NCBI RefSeq assembly: GCF_010211765.1
Contig: NZ_PDWO01000008.1
Location: forward strand, 62,001 to 126,000
Reading direction: 5' to 3'
Origin: Pseudoxanthomonas kaohsiungensis
Lineage (GTDB): Bacteria; Pseudomonadota; Gammaproteobacteria; Xanthomonadales; Xanthomonadaceae
DNA: 64,000 bases
In this document: in pieces, positions 49,245 to 59,509 of the stretch
How positions within the stretch are numbered: the first letter of the stretch is position 1
Layout: every line of letters starts with the position of its first letter
The notes under the pieces: generated by a model
The model's database searches: none
Seen by the model: the letters and a program-made list of their open reading frames with translations, nothing else
What the model was told of the DNA's origin: nothing
Program-made: the position numbers and the translations under genes

Positions 49245-49291
49245 TCCCGGCCGTCGATCGCGTTCGCGTGGCCGCCGGTCGGCCCCGCGGG

Positions 49292-50197
49292 TCAGCTGCC
49301 GGCCACCCGCACCGGCAGCGGCACGTTGCACAGGTCGATGTGCCCGGCCGGGCGCTTGTAGAAGTCGTCGCGGCGGTTGCGGCGCGCTTCGACCATGTCG
49401 CGGAAGGTCTGCGTATCGGTGCGCAGCAGCTGCAGGCGAGTGCGTTCCTGCGGGGGGACTTCGCTGGCCAGGCGGACCGCGCGGATCGGCGTGCGTTGCG
49501 CCGGATCGGCGTAGAAGCCCATCGGTTCGGGGCCGCGGCGCAGAGCGCTGAGCAGTTCGATGCCCTGGATCACGCGCCCGACCTGGGTGATGTTGCGGTC
49601 CAGCTGGCGCGGCGACTGGCCGATGACCACGTACAACTCGGCGCCGATGCTGCTGTCAGCGTCCAGGTTGCGGCCGGCGCCGACCACGCCGTAGCAGTGC
49701 GCCATCCAGGCCTTGCCCGCGGCGGCGTCGCGTCCGGCGGCGAAACCGTCGGCGAACCCGACCTGCGGTGCCCAACCGTCGGCGTCGGGCAGCACGTCGA
49801 AGGCCAGGCCCTGGATGCCTCGTTCGAACTCGGCCGGCAGCTTGCGTTCCGCCGCGCCCAGGTCCTTCGCCTTGGCTGCATCCTCGGCGTCGGCGTCGCC
49901 GAACTGGGCGACGAAGTTGTCCTGCACCCGGTAGATGCTGGTGCCGTCCCAGAAACCGGCCCGGGCCAGTGTGCGGATGTTGGCCACATGTTGCGGGGCG
50001 AAGCCCGGCGCCAGTTCGATGACGACCCGGCCGGCATCGAGTTCCAGGTAGAGGACGTTTTCCGGTGCCGGCTCGCGCCAGTCCGAGGCGGGGGAGGCGT
50101 CCAGGATCTGCTGCATGCTTCGGTAGGGGGCGGCGGCCGCCGCGGGCGGCGCGAGGACGGCCAGGGCGCAGGCGAACAGCATCGGGCGCAAGGTCAT
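49292..50197 (-). CDS. Secreted cyclophilin-type peptidyl-prolyl isomerase
   Basis: A 301-aa exported proline isomerase: signal peptide ([16 protein letters not shown]), then a cyclophilin domain. [56 protein letters not shown] gives the start and core. [32 protein letters not shown] is the last conserved strand-helix. The usual core arginine and aromatic residues of the active site are partly replaced ([13 protein letters not shown]), so the rate may differ from PpiA. It acts in the periplasm on unknown clients. Confidence 0.88.
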   Translation of the reverse strand: MTLRPMLFACALAVLAPPAAAAAPYRSMQQILDASPASDWREPAPENVLYLELDAGRVVIELAPGFAPQHVANIRTLARAGFWDGTSIYRVQDNFVAQFGDADAEDAAKAKDLGAAERKLPAEFERGIQGLAFDVLPDADGWAPQVGFADGFAAGRDAAAGKAWMAHCYGVVGAGRNLDADSSIGAELYVVIGQSPRQLDRNITQVGRVIQGIELLSALRRGPEPMGFYADPAQRTPIRAVRLASEVPPQERTRLQLLRTDTQTFRDMVEARRNRRDDFYKRPAGHIDLCNVPLPVRVAGS

Positions 50198-50397
50198 GTC
50201 GGGTCTGCTGGCAGGAGATGGCTTGGATTCTCGCCGTGGCGGCCTGGCGCGCCAAGCGCGGCGGCGACTGGCCGGCCCGCATGGCGGTCCGTTCGGGCAT
50301 GCCCCCGGTTGGGTGACTACCGGCACATACGCTATACCGAAGTTGAGAATAGAGTGGCCTCCAACGTAGCGACCCACGCACCGATGGAGCCGCCGCC

Positions 50398-50763
50398 ATG
50401 GGCGAGATCGAAGCGCAACTGAAGAAGTTCCAGAAGGAGCTCAGCGCCGGCACGGTGTCGCTGGCGTTGCTGGCGGTGCTGGCGCGGGCCGCCGAGCCGC
50501 TGTACGGCTACCTGATCGCCAAGCGCCTGGAACAGGTCGGGGAGGGCGTGCTGAGCGGCAAGCAGAGCGCGCTGTACCCGGTGCTCCGCAACCTGGAAGG
50601 AGCCGGCTTGCTGGAAAGCCACGTCGAGCCGTCCGTGGCTGGCCCGCCGCGGCGCTACTACCGCATCACCGGCGAGGGTCGGCAGGTCCTTGGCCAATGG
50701 ACCGCCGCCTGGCGCGCCACCCGCGATTCCGTCGATTCCGTGCTGGAGGGAGTATCCGAATGA
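50398..50763 (+). CDS. PadR-family transcriptional regulator
   Basis: A 121-aa winged-helix regulator: [45 protein letters not shown] is the PadR start, and [19 protein letters not shown] and [13 protein letters not shown] are the wing region. The gene overlaps the next by four bases (ATGA), so it is coupled to the HAAS/sensor protein. Such PadR-plus-HAAS pairs are a common small module; PadR usually represses its own operon. The upstream 200 nt contain no recognisable gene; GGTGACTACCGGC and ATACGCTATACCG lie there. Confidence 0.93.
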   Translation: MGEIEAQLKKFQKELSAGTVSLALLAVLARAAEPLYGYLIAKRLEQVGEGVLSGKQSALYPVLRNLEGAGLLESHVEPSVAGPPRRYYRITGEGRQVLGQWTAAWRATRDSVDSVLEGVSE

Positions 50764-51692
50764 ACACCACCGCATCCCCGCAGCCGGCCACGGCGCGGCC
50801 CCTGCCCACCACCATCCCCGAATACCTGGAGCAGCTGCGCGAGGCGCTCAGGGGCGCCGATCCGGCGATGGTCCAGGACGCGCTGTACGACGCCGAGGAA
50901 TACCTGCGCTCGGAACTGTCCGAACAGGCGGGCCGCACCGAGTCCGAGGTGATCGCCTCGGTCGCCGGCAGCTATGGCGCGCCTGAAGAGGTCGCCGACA
51001 TCTACCGCGAGACCGAGGTGACGGTGAACCGCGCGCTGCGGCCGCCGCGCCCGCCGAAGCGGCGCTCGCTGGCCGGCCGCTTCTTCGGCGTGGTCGCCGA
51101 TCCGTACACCTACGGCTCGCTGTTCTACATGCTGCTGGCGATGGCCACCGGCACGTTCTACTTCAGCTGGGTGGTCACCGGCGCCAGCCTCTCGCTGGGG
51201 CTGATGATCCTGATCGTCGGCATCCCGTTGCTGCTGCTGTTCCTGATGTCGGTGCGGCTGCTGTCGCTGGTGGAAGGCCGCATCGTCGAGGTGCTGCTGG
51301 GCGTGCGCATGCCGCGGCGGCCGCTGTACACCCAGCGCGACAAGCCGTGGCTGATCCGCTTGAAGGAACTGTTCACCGACTGGCGCACCTGGACGGCGAT
51401 GGGTTACCTGCTGTTGATGCTGCCGCTGGGCACGGCGTATTTCAGCGCCGCGGTCACCCTGCTGGCGCTGTCGGCCGGCCTGATCGCCGCGCCGGTGGCG
51501 CTGGCACTGGGCCACGCCGGCGTGTTCTCGCTGGACAGTGTCGTCATCACGCCGGATTCGCCGTGGCTGTGGCCGCTGTGCTTCGTGGCCGGCGTGCTGA
51601 TGCTGTTCGCGACCTTGCACCTGGCGCGCCTGGTCGGCCGCTTCCATGGCTGGCTGGCCAAGCAGCTGCTGGTGCGCGACCCGGTGGTCTGA
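50760..51692 (+). CDS. HAAS and sensor-domain membrane protein
   Basis: A 310-aa membrane protein coupled to padR. Residues about 18-85 are a HAAS/DUF1700-type helical domain (EYLEQLREALRGADPAMVQDALYDAEEYL). Then come a proline/arginine linker and a four-helix 'putative sensor' domain (FFGVVADPYTYGSLFYMLLAMATGTFYFSWVVTG...). The C-terminal third has further helices with APVALALGHAGVF. Function is unknown; the PadR linkage suggests a membrane-stress or transporter-like readout. A bidirectional terminator follows. Confidence 0.85.
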   Translation: MNTTASPQPATARPLPTTIPEYLEQLREALRGADPAMVQDALYDAEEYLRSELSEQAGRTESEVIASVAGSYGAPEEVADIYRETEVTVNRALRPPRPPKRRSLAGRFFGVVADPYTYGSLFYMLLAMATGTFYFSWVVTGASLSLGLMILIVGIPLLLLFLMSVRLLSLVEGRIVEVLLGVRMPRRPLYTQRDKPWLIRLKELFTDWRTWTAMGYLLLMLPLGTAYFSAAVTLLALSAGLIAAPVALALGHAGVFSLDSVVITPDSPWLWPLCFVAGVLMLFATLHLARLVGRFHGWLAKQLLVRDPVV

Positions 51693-51701
51693 GCACCCCG
51701 C

Positions 51702-51779
51702 GTAGAGCCGGGCCCGCCCGGCTGTTCACGCCTGGCGAAGCGATGAGAGGCAAGGGCAGCGGGGCAAGCCCCGCTCTAC
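51702..51779. repeat. Inverted REP pair before terminator
   Basis: Units at 51702-51723 (plus, GTAGAGCCGGGCCCGCC) and 51758-51779 (minus, AGCGGGGCAAGCCCCGC), with a 34-nt spacer. The two halves are of slightly different subtypes. Confidence 0.8.
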
Positions 51780-51790
51780 GATGCAAAGGA

Positions 51791-51820
51791 AAAGCCCCGC
51801 CGAAGCGGGGCTTTCTTTGT
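51791..51820. terminator. Bidirectional terminator
   Basis: Stem AAAGCCCCGC / GCGGGGCTTT with a CGAA loop, followed by CTTTG on the plus side and preceded by an A run. It serves the convergent sensor and phaZ genes. Confidence 0.85.
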
Positions 51821-51836
51821 TCCGGCAAGCGATCGG

Positions 51837-53081
51837 TCAGTCCGCGTATTTGGCGATGAATTCGCGTACCTGCGGATAGACGTTCTCGCGCCAGCGACGG
51901 CCGCTGAAGATGCCGTAGTGGCCGGCGCCGTCGACGGTGAGGTGCTTCTGCCTGGTCTTCGGAATACCCGTGCACAGGTCATGCGCAGCCTGGGTCTGGC
52001 CCAGGCCGGAGATGTCGTCCAGCTCGCCCTCGATGGTCATAAGCGCCGTACCCCTGATCGCCGAGGGCTTCACCAGTTCGCCATTGACCTTCCACTTGCC
52101 GCGCGGCAACAGGAACTCCTGGAACACCGTGCGGATGGTGTCCAGGTAATACTCGGCCGGCATGTCCAGCACCGCGTTGTACTCGTCGTAGAAGCGGCGG
52201 TGCGAATCGGCGTCCTGCAGGTCGCCCTTGACCAGGTCCGAATAGAAATCCCAGTGCGACATGAAGTGGCGGCTGGGGTTCATGGCCAGGAAGCCGGCGT
52301 GCTGCAGGAAACCCGGATACACCTCGCGGCCTTCGCCCGGGTAGGGCTGCGGCACGCTGTGGATGACGTTGTTCTCGAACCACGACAACGGATTGCGCGT
52401 GGCCAGGTTGTTGACCGCCGTCGGGCTGCGGCGCGCGTCGATCGGCCCGCCCATCATCACCAGCGAGCGCGGCACCGCCTCGCCGCGGGCGGCCATCAGC
52501 GACACGGCGGCCAGCACCGGCACGGTCGGCTGGCAGACGCTGATCACGTTGAGGTTGGCTGCGCCGATGAGGCGGATGAAGTCCTCGACGTAGGCGACGT
52601 AGTCGTCCAGGCCGAAAGCGCCCTCGGTGGTGGGCACCATGCGCGCGTCGATCCAGTCGGTCACGTAGACCTTGTGGTCGCGCAACAGGGTGCGGACGGT
52701 GTCGCGCAGCAGCGTGGCGTGGTGTCCCGAGAGGGGGGCCACGACCAGCACCACTGGGTCGTCCTTCAGCGCCGCGATGGTCTGCGCGTCGTCGCTGTAG
52801 CGCTTGAAGCGCACCAGGCGGCAGAACGGCTTGCGCAGGATCTCCTGCTCCAGCACCGGTACCTTGTGGCCTTCGACCTCCACCTCGTGGATGTTCCACG
52901 GCGGCTTCTCGTAGTCCTTGCCCAGGCGGTGCACCAGCTCGTTGCCGGCGGCGATGCGCTCGGCGCCGGGCAGCGACGAAGCCCAGCTGGAGGGGTTGGA
53001 GAAGATCCGCGAATTGGCCTCGGCCAGATGGACCCAGGGGGCCATCATCGCGCGGTTGAGTTCATGGAGTTGGTAGAGCAT
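51837..53081 (-). CDS. phaZ: Intracellular polyhydroxyalkanoate depolymerase
   Basis: Degrades stored polyhydroxybutyrate. The 414 aa match the PhaZ (PHB_depo) family. The nucleophile is Cys183 in SVCQPT, the cysteine box (in place of the serine of other depolymerases) at the same position as in Ralstonia PhaZ1. The histidine is in DGAGHYGIFSG. MLYQLHELNRAMMAPW is the standard start; an upstream MQHPNRKRGHS would add 11 residues. No phaC, phaB or phasin gene is in this window, so its polymer source lies elsewhere. Confidence 0.94.
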   Translation of the reverse strand: MLYQLHELNRAMMAPWVHLAEANSRIFSNPSSWASSLPGAERIAAGNELVHRLGKDYEKPPWNIHEVEVEGHKVPVLEQEILRKPFCRLVRFKRYSDDAQTIAALKDDPVVLVVAPLSGHHATLLRDTVRTLLRDHKVYVTDWIDARMVPTTEGAFGLDDYVAYVEDFIRLIGAANLNVISVCQPTVPVLAAVSLMAARGEAVPRSLVMMGGPIDARRSPTAVNNLATRNPLSWFENNVIHSVPQPYPGEGREVYPGFLQHAGFLAMNPSRHFMSHWDFYSDLVKGDLQDADSHRRFYDEYNAVLDMPAEYYLDTIRTVFQEFLLPRGKWKVNGELVKPSAIRGTALMTIEGELDDISGLGQTQAAHDLCTGIPKTRQKHLTVDGAGHYGIFSGRRWRENVYPQVREFIAKYAD

Positions 53082-53190
53082 GGAATGGCCACGCTTCCGG
53101 TTGGGGTGCTGCATCGCACCATGCTAACCGGATTCGCGCCGCGGCGGCAGCCGGGCCGCCCGTGCCCGCGGGCAGTCCTTCATCAACGTG

Positions 53191-53218
53191 AGCCGGGCCG
53201 TCACCTGACGGCCCGGTT
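53191..53218. terminator. Hairpin between phaZ and aqpZ
   Basis: Stem AGCCGGGCCGTCA / TGACGGCCCGGTT with a two-base loop, 25 nt past the aqpZ stop on its strand. Run-off on that side is CACGTTG, so the T tract is poor. Confidence 0.45.
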
Positions 53219-53243
53219 CTTTCCAGAATCAACAACTTGCGTG

Positions 53244-53972
53244 CTATTCGTTGGCCGGTCTCAGCCACGCGTAGATGATCCCGCCCAGGGCGCCGCCGAC
53301 CAGCGGGGCGACCCAGAACAGCCACTGCTGGCCGATCGCGCCGGAACCGGCGAACAGGGCCACGCCGGTGGAACGGGCCGGATTCACCGAGGTGTTGGTG
53401 ACCGGAATGCTGATCAGGTGGATCAGGGTCAGGGCCAGGCCGATCGCGATCGGGGCGAACCCGGCGGCGGCCTTGCCGTGGGTCGCGCCCATGATCACGA
53501 CCAGGAAGAACGCGGTCAGCACCAGTTCGCACAGGAATGCCGCGGCCAGCGTGTAGCCGCCCGGCGACATCACGCCATAGCCGTTGCTGGCGAAGGCGCC
53601 CGCCGCGGTCGGGTCGATGCTGAAGCCGCCACCGCCCCTGGCGATCTGCAGCAGGATGAAGCCGGCCACGATCGCGCCGACCACCTGGGCCACGATGTAC
53701 GGCAGCAGGTCCTTCGCGGGGAAGCGCCCGCCCGCCCAAAGTCCCAGGCTCACCGCCGGGTTGAAGTGACCGCCTGAGATATGGCCGAACGCGAACGCGC
53801 CGGTCAGCACGGTCAGACCGAAGGCCAGCGCCACGCCGAGGAATCCGATGCCGAGCGGATTGCCGTCGCCGCCGAAATTCGCCGCCAGCACCGCGCTGCC
53901 GCAACCACCCAGCACCAGCCACAACGTGCCGAGGAACTCGGCCGCCAATCGCTTCGTCAGAGTCATGGTCAT
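53244..53972 (-). CDS. aqpZ: Aquaporin Z
   Basis: Inner-membrane water channel, 242 aa, six helices. Both Asn-Pro-Ala half-helices are present (NPA at 71-73 in HFNPAVSLG, and 197-199 in SVNPARSTG); Arg200 of the selectivity filter follows the second [25 protein letters not shown]-type start ([20 protein letters not shown]) is classic AqpZ. The short loop and narrow-filter residues indicate a strict water channel rather than a glycerol facilitator. Confidence 0.96.
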   Translation of the reverse strand: MTMTLTKRLAAEFLGTLWLVLGGCGSAVLAANFGGDGNPLGIGFLGVALAFGLTVLTGAFAFGHISGGHFNPAVSLGLWAGGRFPAKDLLPYIVAQVVGAIVAGFILLQIARGGGGFSIDPTAAGAFASNGYGVMSPGGYTLAAAFLCELVLTAFFLVVIMGATHGKAAAGFAPIAIGLALTLIHLISIPVTNTSVNPARSTGVALFAGSGAIGQQWLFWVAPLVGGALGGIIYAWLRPANE

Positions 53973-54084
53973 CCCCGATGGACAGCCCGGAACGGGCAGC
54001 GGCGAGGGTACGCTTGGCCGCGACGGGCAGCGTTAGGAAAAAGTCAAAGCCGGTGCGGCGCTGGAATCGCCCGCCGGATGGCGC

Positions 54085-54948
54085 TCAGCGCTGCGGCAGC
54101 GGTATGAACTCGTCGTCGCCCACGATCCGGCCGAAGCGGCCGTCCAGCCAGTCCTGCTTGGCCTGTTCGATCCGCTCCTTCGAACTGGAAACGAAGTTCC
54201 ACCACAGGTGGCGGTGGCCGTCCAGTGGCTCGCCCCCGAGCAGCATCGCCTTCAACGGGGTCTTGGCGCGCAGTTTGGGACGGGTGCCGCGGTCGGGAAT
54301 GACCAGGTGGCGGGCAGGGATGTCGACCCCGTCCAGCTGCGCCTCGCCTTCCAGGATGTACAGCGCGCGTTCGACATGGCCGTCGTCCAGGGCGACCTCC
54401 GCGTCCGGCGCCAGGTCCAGGGCCACGTTGAGGGTGTCGGCAAAAACCTTCACCGGCGACTCCTCGCCGTAGCTGCGGCCGGCGATCACCCGCAGCCACA
54501 CGCCGTCGCGCTGCTGCTGCGGCAGGGTCGCGGCCGGATGGTGGAAGAACGCGGGGTCGGTTTCCTCGTGCGCCTTGGGCAGCGCCACCCAGGTCTGCAT
54601 GCCGTGCGCCTGGCTACCCGCCGCGCGTTCGGGCGCCGGGGTGCGCTCGGAATGGGCGATGCCGCGGCCGGCGGTCATCCAGTTCACGTCGCCGGGCCGG
54701 ATCACCTGCTCGGAGCCGAGCGTGTCGCGATGATTGATCGCGCCCGACCACAGGAAGGTCACCGTGGCCAGGCCGATATGCGGATGCGGGCGCACGTCCA
54801 GGCCGCGACCGCCCTCGAACACCACCGGCCCCATGTGGTCGACGAACACGAACGGACCGACGCTGCGTGCCTGGATCGAAGGTACGGCGCGGCGCACCAG
54901 GAAGCCATCGCCCAGGTCGTGCACGCGCGGTTCGATGATGGTGGTCAC
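54085..54948 (-). CDS. Pirin family protein
   Basis: Bicupin of the pirin family, 287 aa. The metal-binding histidines of the N-terminal cupin are clear: RPHPHIGLATVTFLWSGAINHRDTLGSEQ (HPH and H) plus Glu in SERTPAPE. The second cupin (ALYILEGEAQLDGVDIPARHLVI) and FVSSSKERIEQAKQDW follow. Bacterial pirins may act as quercetin dioxygenases or bind regulators; the role here is unknown. A GTG start after GAGGA is chosen; an ATG 13 codons upstream is also in frame but lacks a ribosome site. Confidence 0.93.
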   Translation of the reverse strand: MTTIIEPRVHDLGDGFLVRRAVPSIQARSVGPFVFVDHMGPVVFEGGRGLDVRPHPHIGLATVTFLWSGAINHRDTLGSEQVIRPGDVNWMTAGRGIAHSERTPAPERAAGSQAHGMQTWVALPKAHEETDPAFFHHPAATLPQQQRDGVWLRVIAGRSYGEESPVKVFADTLNVALDLAPDAEVALDDGHVERALYILEGEAQLDGVDIPARHLVIPDRGTRPKLRAKTPLKAMLLGGEPLDGHRHLWWNFVSSSKERIEQAKQDWLDGRFGRIVGDDEFIPLPQR

Positions 54949-55042
54949 GGCACGATCCTCGGCTGGAAGTTCGGCGCAGGATCGCATGGATCCCGCGCCC
55001 CGGCCGGTACCTGCGTGCGACGATGCTTTCCGTCGACGGCCC

Positions 55043-55744
55043 TCAGGCCGGCGCGCGCGGCGCGTCGCGGCGCGAGGCCAGCCGGTCGGCGCGCCGCGTC
55101 GGTGCCGGCAGGCGGTAGCCGTCGAGGAAGTGCATCACCAGGACCACCGCCGAGTCCAGCGACACCCGGTGCCCGGGCGAGACGATCAGCGGGTTGCAGC
55201 GCGGCTTGCTGCGCAGCGCGTAGCCGACGGTGTCACCGCGATGGACCAGGCGGCTGCGGTCGCCCCGCTGCGGGCCCGGTTCTTCGTAGTGCCCCGCCAA
55301 CCGTTTCTTGGCCACGCCGATGGTGGGCAGGCCGGTGGCTACACCCAGGTGCGCGGCGATGCCGAGGCGTCGCGGGTGGGCGATGCCCTGGCCGTCGACC
55401 ATCGCCAGGTCCGGCGGCGCCGACAGCATCGACAGCACATCCAGCAACGCGGGCAGCTCGCGGAAGCTGAGCAGTCCCGGCACGTACGGCATCTGCGTCG
55501 GACGCCGCGCCACGTGCATTTCCAGGGTCTGCAGCGAAGTCGCATCCAGCAGCACCGCGGCCGCGCGCACGGTGTGGCCGCCGTCCTCGAAGCCGACGTC
55601 CAGGCCGACCACCGTGCGCGGCGGGTCATGGAAGTCGTCGTCGAGCCGCACCCGTGCGGCCAGCTGCGCCTGCAGGGCGCGGGCACCGGCGATGCTGCCG
55701 TCCCAGCCGGGGAAGGGATTGCTGGCGGTGGCGGCTTCGACCAT
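55043..55744 (-). CDS. nfi: Endonuclease V
   Basis: Repairs deaminated bases (hypoxanthine and others) by nicking the second phosphodiester bond 3' of the lesion. The 233 aa contain the family start ARVRLDDDF ... [12 protein letters not shown] with the catalytic Asp49, the wedge [19 protein letters not shown], and the second acidic site [33 protein letters not shown] is typical. The basic C-terminal tail is common. The gene is divergent from gpmA. Confidence 0.95.
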   Translation of the reverse strand: MVEAATASNPFPGWDGSIAGARALQAQLAARVRLDDDFHDPPRTVVGLDVGFEDGGHTVRAAAVLLDATSLQTLEMHVARRPTQMPYVPGLLSFRELPALLDVLSMLSAPPDLAMVDGQGIAHPRRLGIAAHLGVATGLPTIGVAKKRLAGHYEEPGPQRGDRSRLVHRGDTVGYALRSKPRCNPLIVSPGHRVSLDSAVVLVMHFLDGYRLPAPTRRADRLASRRDAPRAPA

Positions 55745-55855
55745 GGCGCCAGTATGCCGGTCGCAGCGGTGAAGCCGGGGCGATGGATGCGCGCCGTCCG
55801 CGCATGGTTGCAGCGAAAACCGTGGCCGCGTGCGGCCGCCGGCGGGAGTTGCCGC

Positions 55856-55861
55856 TAGAAT
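55856..55861 (+). promoter_or_regulatory. Candidate -10 box of gpmA
   Basis: TAGAAT 36 nt upstream of the GTG start in the divergent region with nfi. Confidence 0.35.
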
Positions 55862-55897
55862 CGGCGTCCCGCAATCGAAGCACCGGAGAAACGCCCA

Positions 55898-56647
55898 GTG
55901 ACCCGCAAGCTCGTCCTGCTGCGCCACGGCCAGAGCCAGTGGAACCTCGAGAACCGATTCACCGGCTGGGTCGACGTCGATCTCACCGAGCAGGGCCGCA
56001 GCGAGGCTGCCGCCGGCGGCAGGCTGATGCGCGAGGAGGGCCTGCGCTTCGACGTGGCCTACACCTCCACCCTCAAGCGCGCCATCCGCACCTTGAACCT
56101 GGCGCTGGCCGAACTGGACCAGGACTGGCTGCCGGTGCACAAGAGCTGGCGCCTCAACGAGCGGCACTACGGCGCGCTGCAGGGACTGGACAAGGCCGAG
56201 ACGGCGGCCAAGCACGGCGAGGAGCAGGTCAAGGTCTGGCGTCGCTCCTACGACATCCCGCCGCCGCCGATGCCGCTCGACGATCCGGGCCACCCGGCCA
56301 ACGACCCGCGCTATGCCGGCCTGGACCGCAATGCGCTGCCGTCGACCGAATCGCTGGCCACCACCCTGGACCGGGTACTGCCGTACTGGCACGACGCCAT
56401 CGCGCCGTCGCTGAAGGCCGGCAAGACCGTGCTGGTCGCCGCGCACGGCAATTCGCTGCGCGCGCTGTACAAGTACCTCAACCACGTTTCGAAGGAAGAG
56501 ATCCTCGAACTCAACATTCCGACCGGCATCCCGCTGCTGTTCGAGCTGGACGACGAACTGAGCGTCAAGTCGTACCGCTACCTCGGTGATCCGGAGGCGG
56601 CCAGGCGCGCTGCCGAGGCGGTGGCCAACCAGGGCAAGGCCAGGTAA
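55898..56647 (+). CDS. gpmA: 2,3-bisphosphoglycerate-dependent phosphoglycerate mutase
   Basis: Interconverts 3- and 2-phosphoglycerate in glycolysis. The 249 aa begin at GTG. The phospho-acceptor histidine is His10 in [41 protein letters not shown] and [15 protein letters not shown] (second active histidine) complete the site. A rho-independent terminator follows, separating it from the iron operon. Confidence 0.97.
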   Translation: MTRKLVLLRHGQSQWNLENRFTGWVDVDLTEQGRSEAAAGGRLMREEGLRFDVAYTSTLKRAIRTLNLALAELDQDWLPVHKSWRLNERHYGALQGLDKAETAAKHGEEQVKVWRRSYDIPPPPMPLDDPGHPANDPRYAGLDRNALPSTESLATTLDRVLPYWHDAIAPSLKAGKTVLVAAHGNSLRALYKYLNHVSKEEILELNIPTGIPLLFELDDELSVKSYRYLGDPEAARRAAEAVANQGKAR

Positions 56648-56675
56648 CGGCCGGGCCCATCCGGCGGCGATGGAC

Positions 56676-56705
56676 GACACCCGGCCCAGGCCGGGTGTCT
56701 TCGTT
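56676..56705 (+). terminator. Rho-independent terminator after gpmA
   Basis: Stem GACACCCGGC / GCCGGGTGTC with a CCAG loop, followed by TTCGTTT. Confidence 0.85.
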
Positions 56706-56734
56706 TCAGGCCGGTGGATAGCGCCCTGTTGCAG

Positions 56735-56753
56735 AATGAGATTGATTCGCATT
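56735..56753. promoter_or_regulatory. Fur box upstream of siderophore receptor operon
   Basis: AATGAGATTGATTCGCATT is a near-palindrome (seven of nine positions pair) that matches the Fur consensus as inverted AATGAGA-type hexamers. It lies ahead of the ferric siderophore receptor gene. Iron-dependent repression by Fur of the whole operon is expected. Confidence 0.85.
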
Positions 56754-56933
56754 TAATATGCGCCCAGCCAACGACCCCGCCAGGCCCCCAGGCCGAGCGG
56801 GATGGGCAAGGCGACCTCCTGCGGTGACCGGCCGCACAACGTCACCGGCTCGCGGCGGGCGCGGGCGACCGGAGCGATCCGGTCGCCTTTGCGCGAATCC
56901 CCCTCATTCCATCAAGACAAGGCAGTTTCCTCG

Positions 56934-59138
56934 ATGCGTCCGAACCGTTCCTCCCGCCCGTCCCGCAGCCGTCGCCCTGATCGCCGCGCGTTCGCCAATG
57001 GCCACCTGCCGCTCGCGATCGCGCTGGCCCTGGCCGGCCTGTCCGGCACGGCGCTGGCCGCACCGCAGGAGGCGGCCAGCGCACAGGAGGGCGACGCCTC
57101 CGCCACCGACCTGGACGCGATCATGGTCGTGGGCCAGCGTGCCAGCCGCGTCAGCAACGGCGCGACCAACCTGGACCTGGAGATCAAGGAAACCCCGCAG
57201 TCCATCAGCGTGGTGACCGGCGAGCAGATGCGCCTGTTCGGCGCGAACAGCGTCAACGATGCGCTGCGGCTGGCGACCGGCGTGCGCGTGGACGAATGGG
57301 AAACCAACCGCACCAGCTACAGCGCCCGCGGCTTCGACATCCTCAACACCCAGATCGACGGCGTCGGCCTGCCCAACAGCTGGGGCATCGCCACCGGCGC
57401 GCAGGACACCTTCGGCTACGAGAAGGTGGAAGTCATCCGTGGCGCCAACGGCCTGCTGACCGGCGTGGGCAACGCGTCCGGCACGATCAACTACGTGCGC
57501 AAGCGCCCGACCAACGAGGCGCAGGGGATGGTCGGCCTGAGCTACGGCTCGTGGGACACGGTGCGTGCCGAAGCCGATTACTCGACTCCGTTCACCGACG
57601 ACGGCCGCTGGGCCGGGCGCGTCGTGGCCGCGTACGAGGAGGGCGATTCCTGGCTGCGGGCCAACCAGAACGACCGCACCTTCCTCTACGGCGTGGTCGA
57701 TGGCCAGGTCGGCGACAACGGCACACTGACCGTCGGCTATTCGCACCAGCAGGCCAATTCGGACGGCATCATGTGGGGCGCGCTGCTGTTCATGAACAGC
57801 GACGGCACCCAGAACGAATGGCCGCGCGATGCCACCACCACCCAGGACTGGACCTACTGGGATACGACCAACGAAACCGCGTTCGCCGAATACGTCCACC
57901 AGCTCGGTGCCGACTGGCGGTTGAACGTGTCGTACAACTACCGGCGCGCCAGCGGCGACGAGGACATGTTCTACGCCTACCTGGCGGACACCGACCTCGA
58001 CGGCACGCCCGACGGACTGGATCCGGCCACCGGCCTGGGCCTGGTCGGCTATCCGTGGAGCGGCAAGGACGAGGTGACCAGCCACCTGGGCACCGCCAGC
58101 CTCAACGGCGTCTACACCATGTTCGGGCGCCAGCACGAGGCGGTGATCGGCGTCAGCGCCTCGCGCAGCACCACCGAGAACTGGGAGCGCAGCGCGGAGT
58201 TCCCGCATCCGGCCTGGGGCCTGCTGCCGCCGTTCCCGTACCCGACCGACGCCATTCCCGAGCCGTCCTGGAGCGAATTCTCGCAATCGGCGGAACTGGA
58301 CCAGGACCTCAAGCGCGTGTTCGGCGCCACCCGCATCGCCGTGACCGAACGCTTCAAGGCGATCATCGGCGCCAACTACGCCGAGTACCGCCGCGAGGGC
58401 GTCTCCTATGGCGTGGACTTCGACGAGACCACCAGCCATACCAGCCCCTACGCCGGCCTGACCTTCGATTTCACCGACCGCGTGCTGGGCTATGTCAGCT
58501 ATTCGGACATCTACCAGCCGCAGGACCAGAGCGACGCCGACAACCGCCTGCTGGACGCCAGCAAGGGCGTGAACTACGAGGCCGGCATCAAGGCCGAGTG
58601 GCTGGACGGACGCCTCCTGACCACGCTGGCGGTGTTCAAGGCCGACCAGCAGGGCCTGGCGACGCCGACGGGCGAGTACAACGAGTTCGGCCAGACCATC
58701 TACGCGCCGGTGGACGTGCAGTCCGAGGGCGTGGAGTTCGAGGCGGTCGGCAAGCTGGGCGACAACGTCGACCTGGTGTTCGGCTACACCGCGCTGGAGA
58801 TGGACGGCCTCAATGGCGAGGACACCTATCCGTGGGTGCCGCGCCGCAGCGCCAACCTGGTCCTGAGCGCGCGCGCGCCGGGCTACGCCCCGCTGTCGTA
58901 CGGCGTCGGCGGGCGCTGGCAGAGCGGGATATCCAATACCGAGAGCAGCGGCTTCACCGTGCGCCAGGACAGCTACGCGGTCCTCAACGCCTTCATGGGC
59001 TGGAATTTCGTCGAGAACGCGAGCGTGCGCCTGAACGTCAACAACGTGTTCAACGAGAAGTACATCAACACCCTGCGCTACAGCGGCTATTACGGCGCGC
59101 CCAGCAACTACACCCTCACCCTTGACTGGCGGTTCTGA
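56934..59138 (+). CDS. TonB-dependent ferric siderophore receptor
   Basis: Outer-membrane receptor, 734 aa from [10 protein letters not shown], with a long basic signal peptide ([18 protein letters not shown]). The TonB box region is [12 protein letters not shown]; the plug has [51 protein letters not shown] and is of the FhuE/FpvA/coprogen type. The barrel ends in the terminal Phe (LTLDWRF) needed for insertion. It probably imports a hydroxamate ferric siderophore; the ligand is inferred from the family. It heads a four-gene Fur-controlled operon. A start 44 codons upstream is unlikely. Confidence 0.93.
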   Translation: [734 protein letters not shown]

Positions 59139-59175
59139 GCGATCATCCGCCGCGAAGAGACAGTAGCCTGACGCC

Positions 59176-59505
59176 ATGTCCACGCCTTCCTCCACGATCG
59201 ATCCGCGCCCGGCCACGACCCGCGCGCCGCGCCTGCGCGTCGCCGCGCGGGTGGGCGCGGCGGTGCTGGGCGGGTATGCCTTCACCTGGGGCCTGATCGC
59301 CCTGGCCACCGCGCTGCTGTCCAAGGCCGGCATGGGCTTCCACGACGCCGAGTTCCTGTCCAGTGCGGTCGGGCTGCTCGTGTTCCTGGTCGCCTTGCTG
59401 TGGACGATGGCCTGTCGCCGGGTGGCGCTGGCCTGGGCGCTCCTGCTCGGCGGCGGCGCGGCGATGGCCGCGCTTGCCTCGCTCGTGCAGAAGAGCATCC
59501 TTTGA
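59176..59505 (+). CDS. DUF3649 small membrane protein
   Basis: A 109-aa membrane protein with about three helices: AARVGAAVLGGYAFTWGLIALATALLSKAGM, SSAVGLLVFLVALLWTMA and LLLGGGAAMAALASLV. The pattern and the place between a siderophore receptor and a PepSY protein match DUF3649 iron-uptake-associated proteins. Biochemical role is unknown; assembly with the PepSY protein is a likely inference. Confidence 0.85.
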   Translation: MSTPSSTIDPRPATTRAPRLRVAARVGAAVLGGYAFTWGLIALATALLSKAGMGFHDAEFLSSAVGLLVFLVALLWTMACRRVALAWALLLGGGAAMAALASLVQKSIL

Positions 59506-59509
59506 CGCC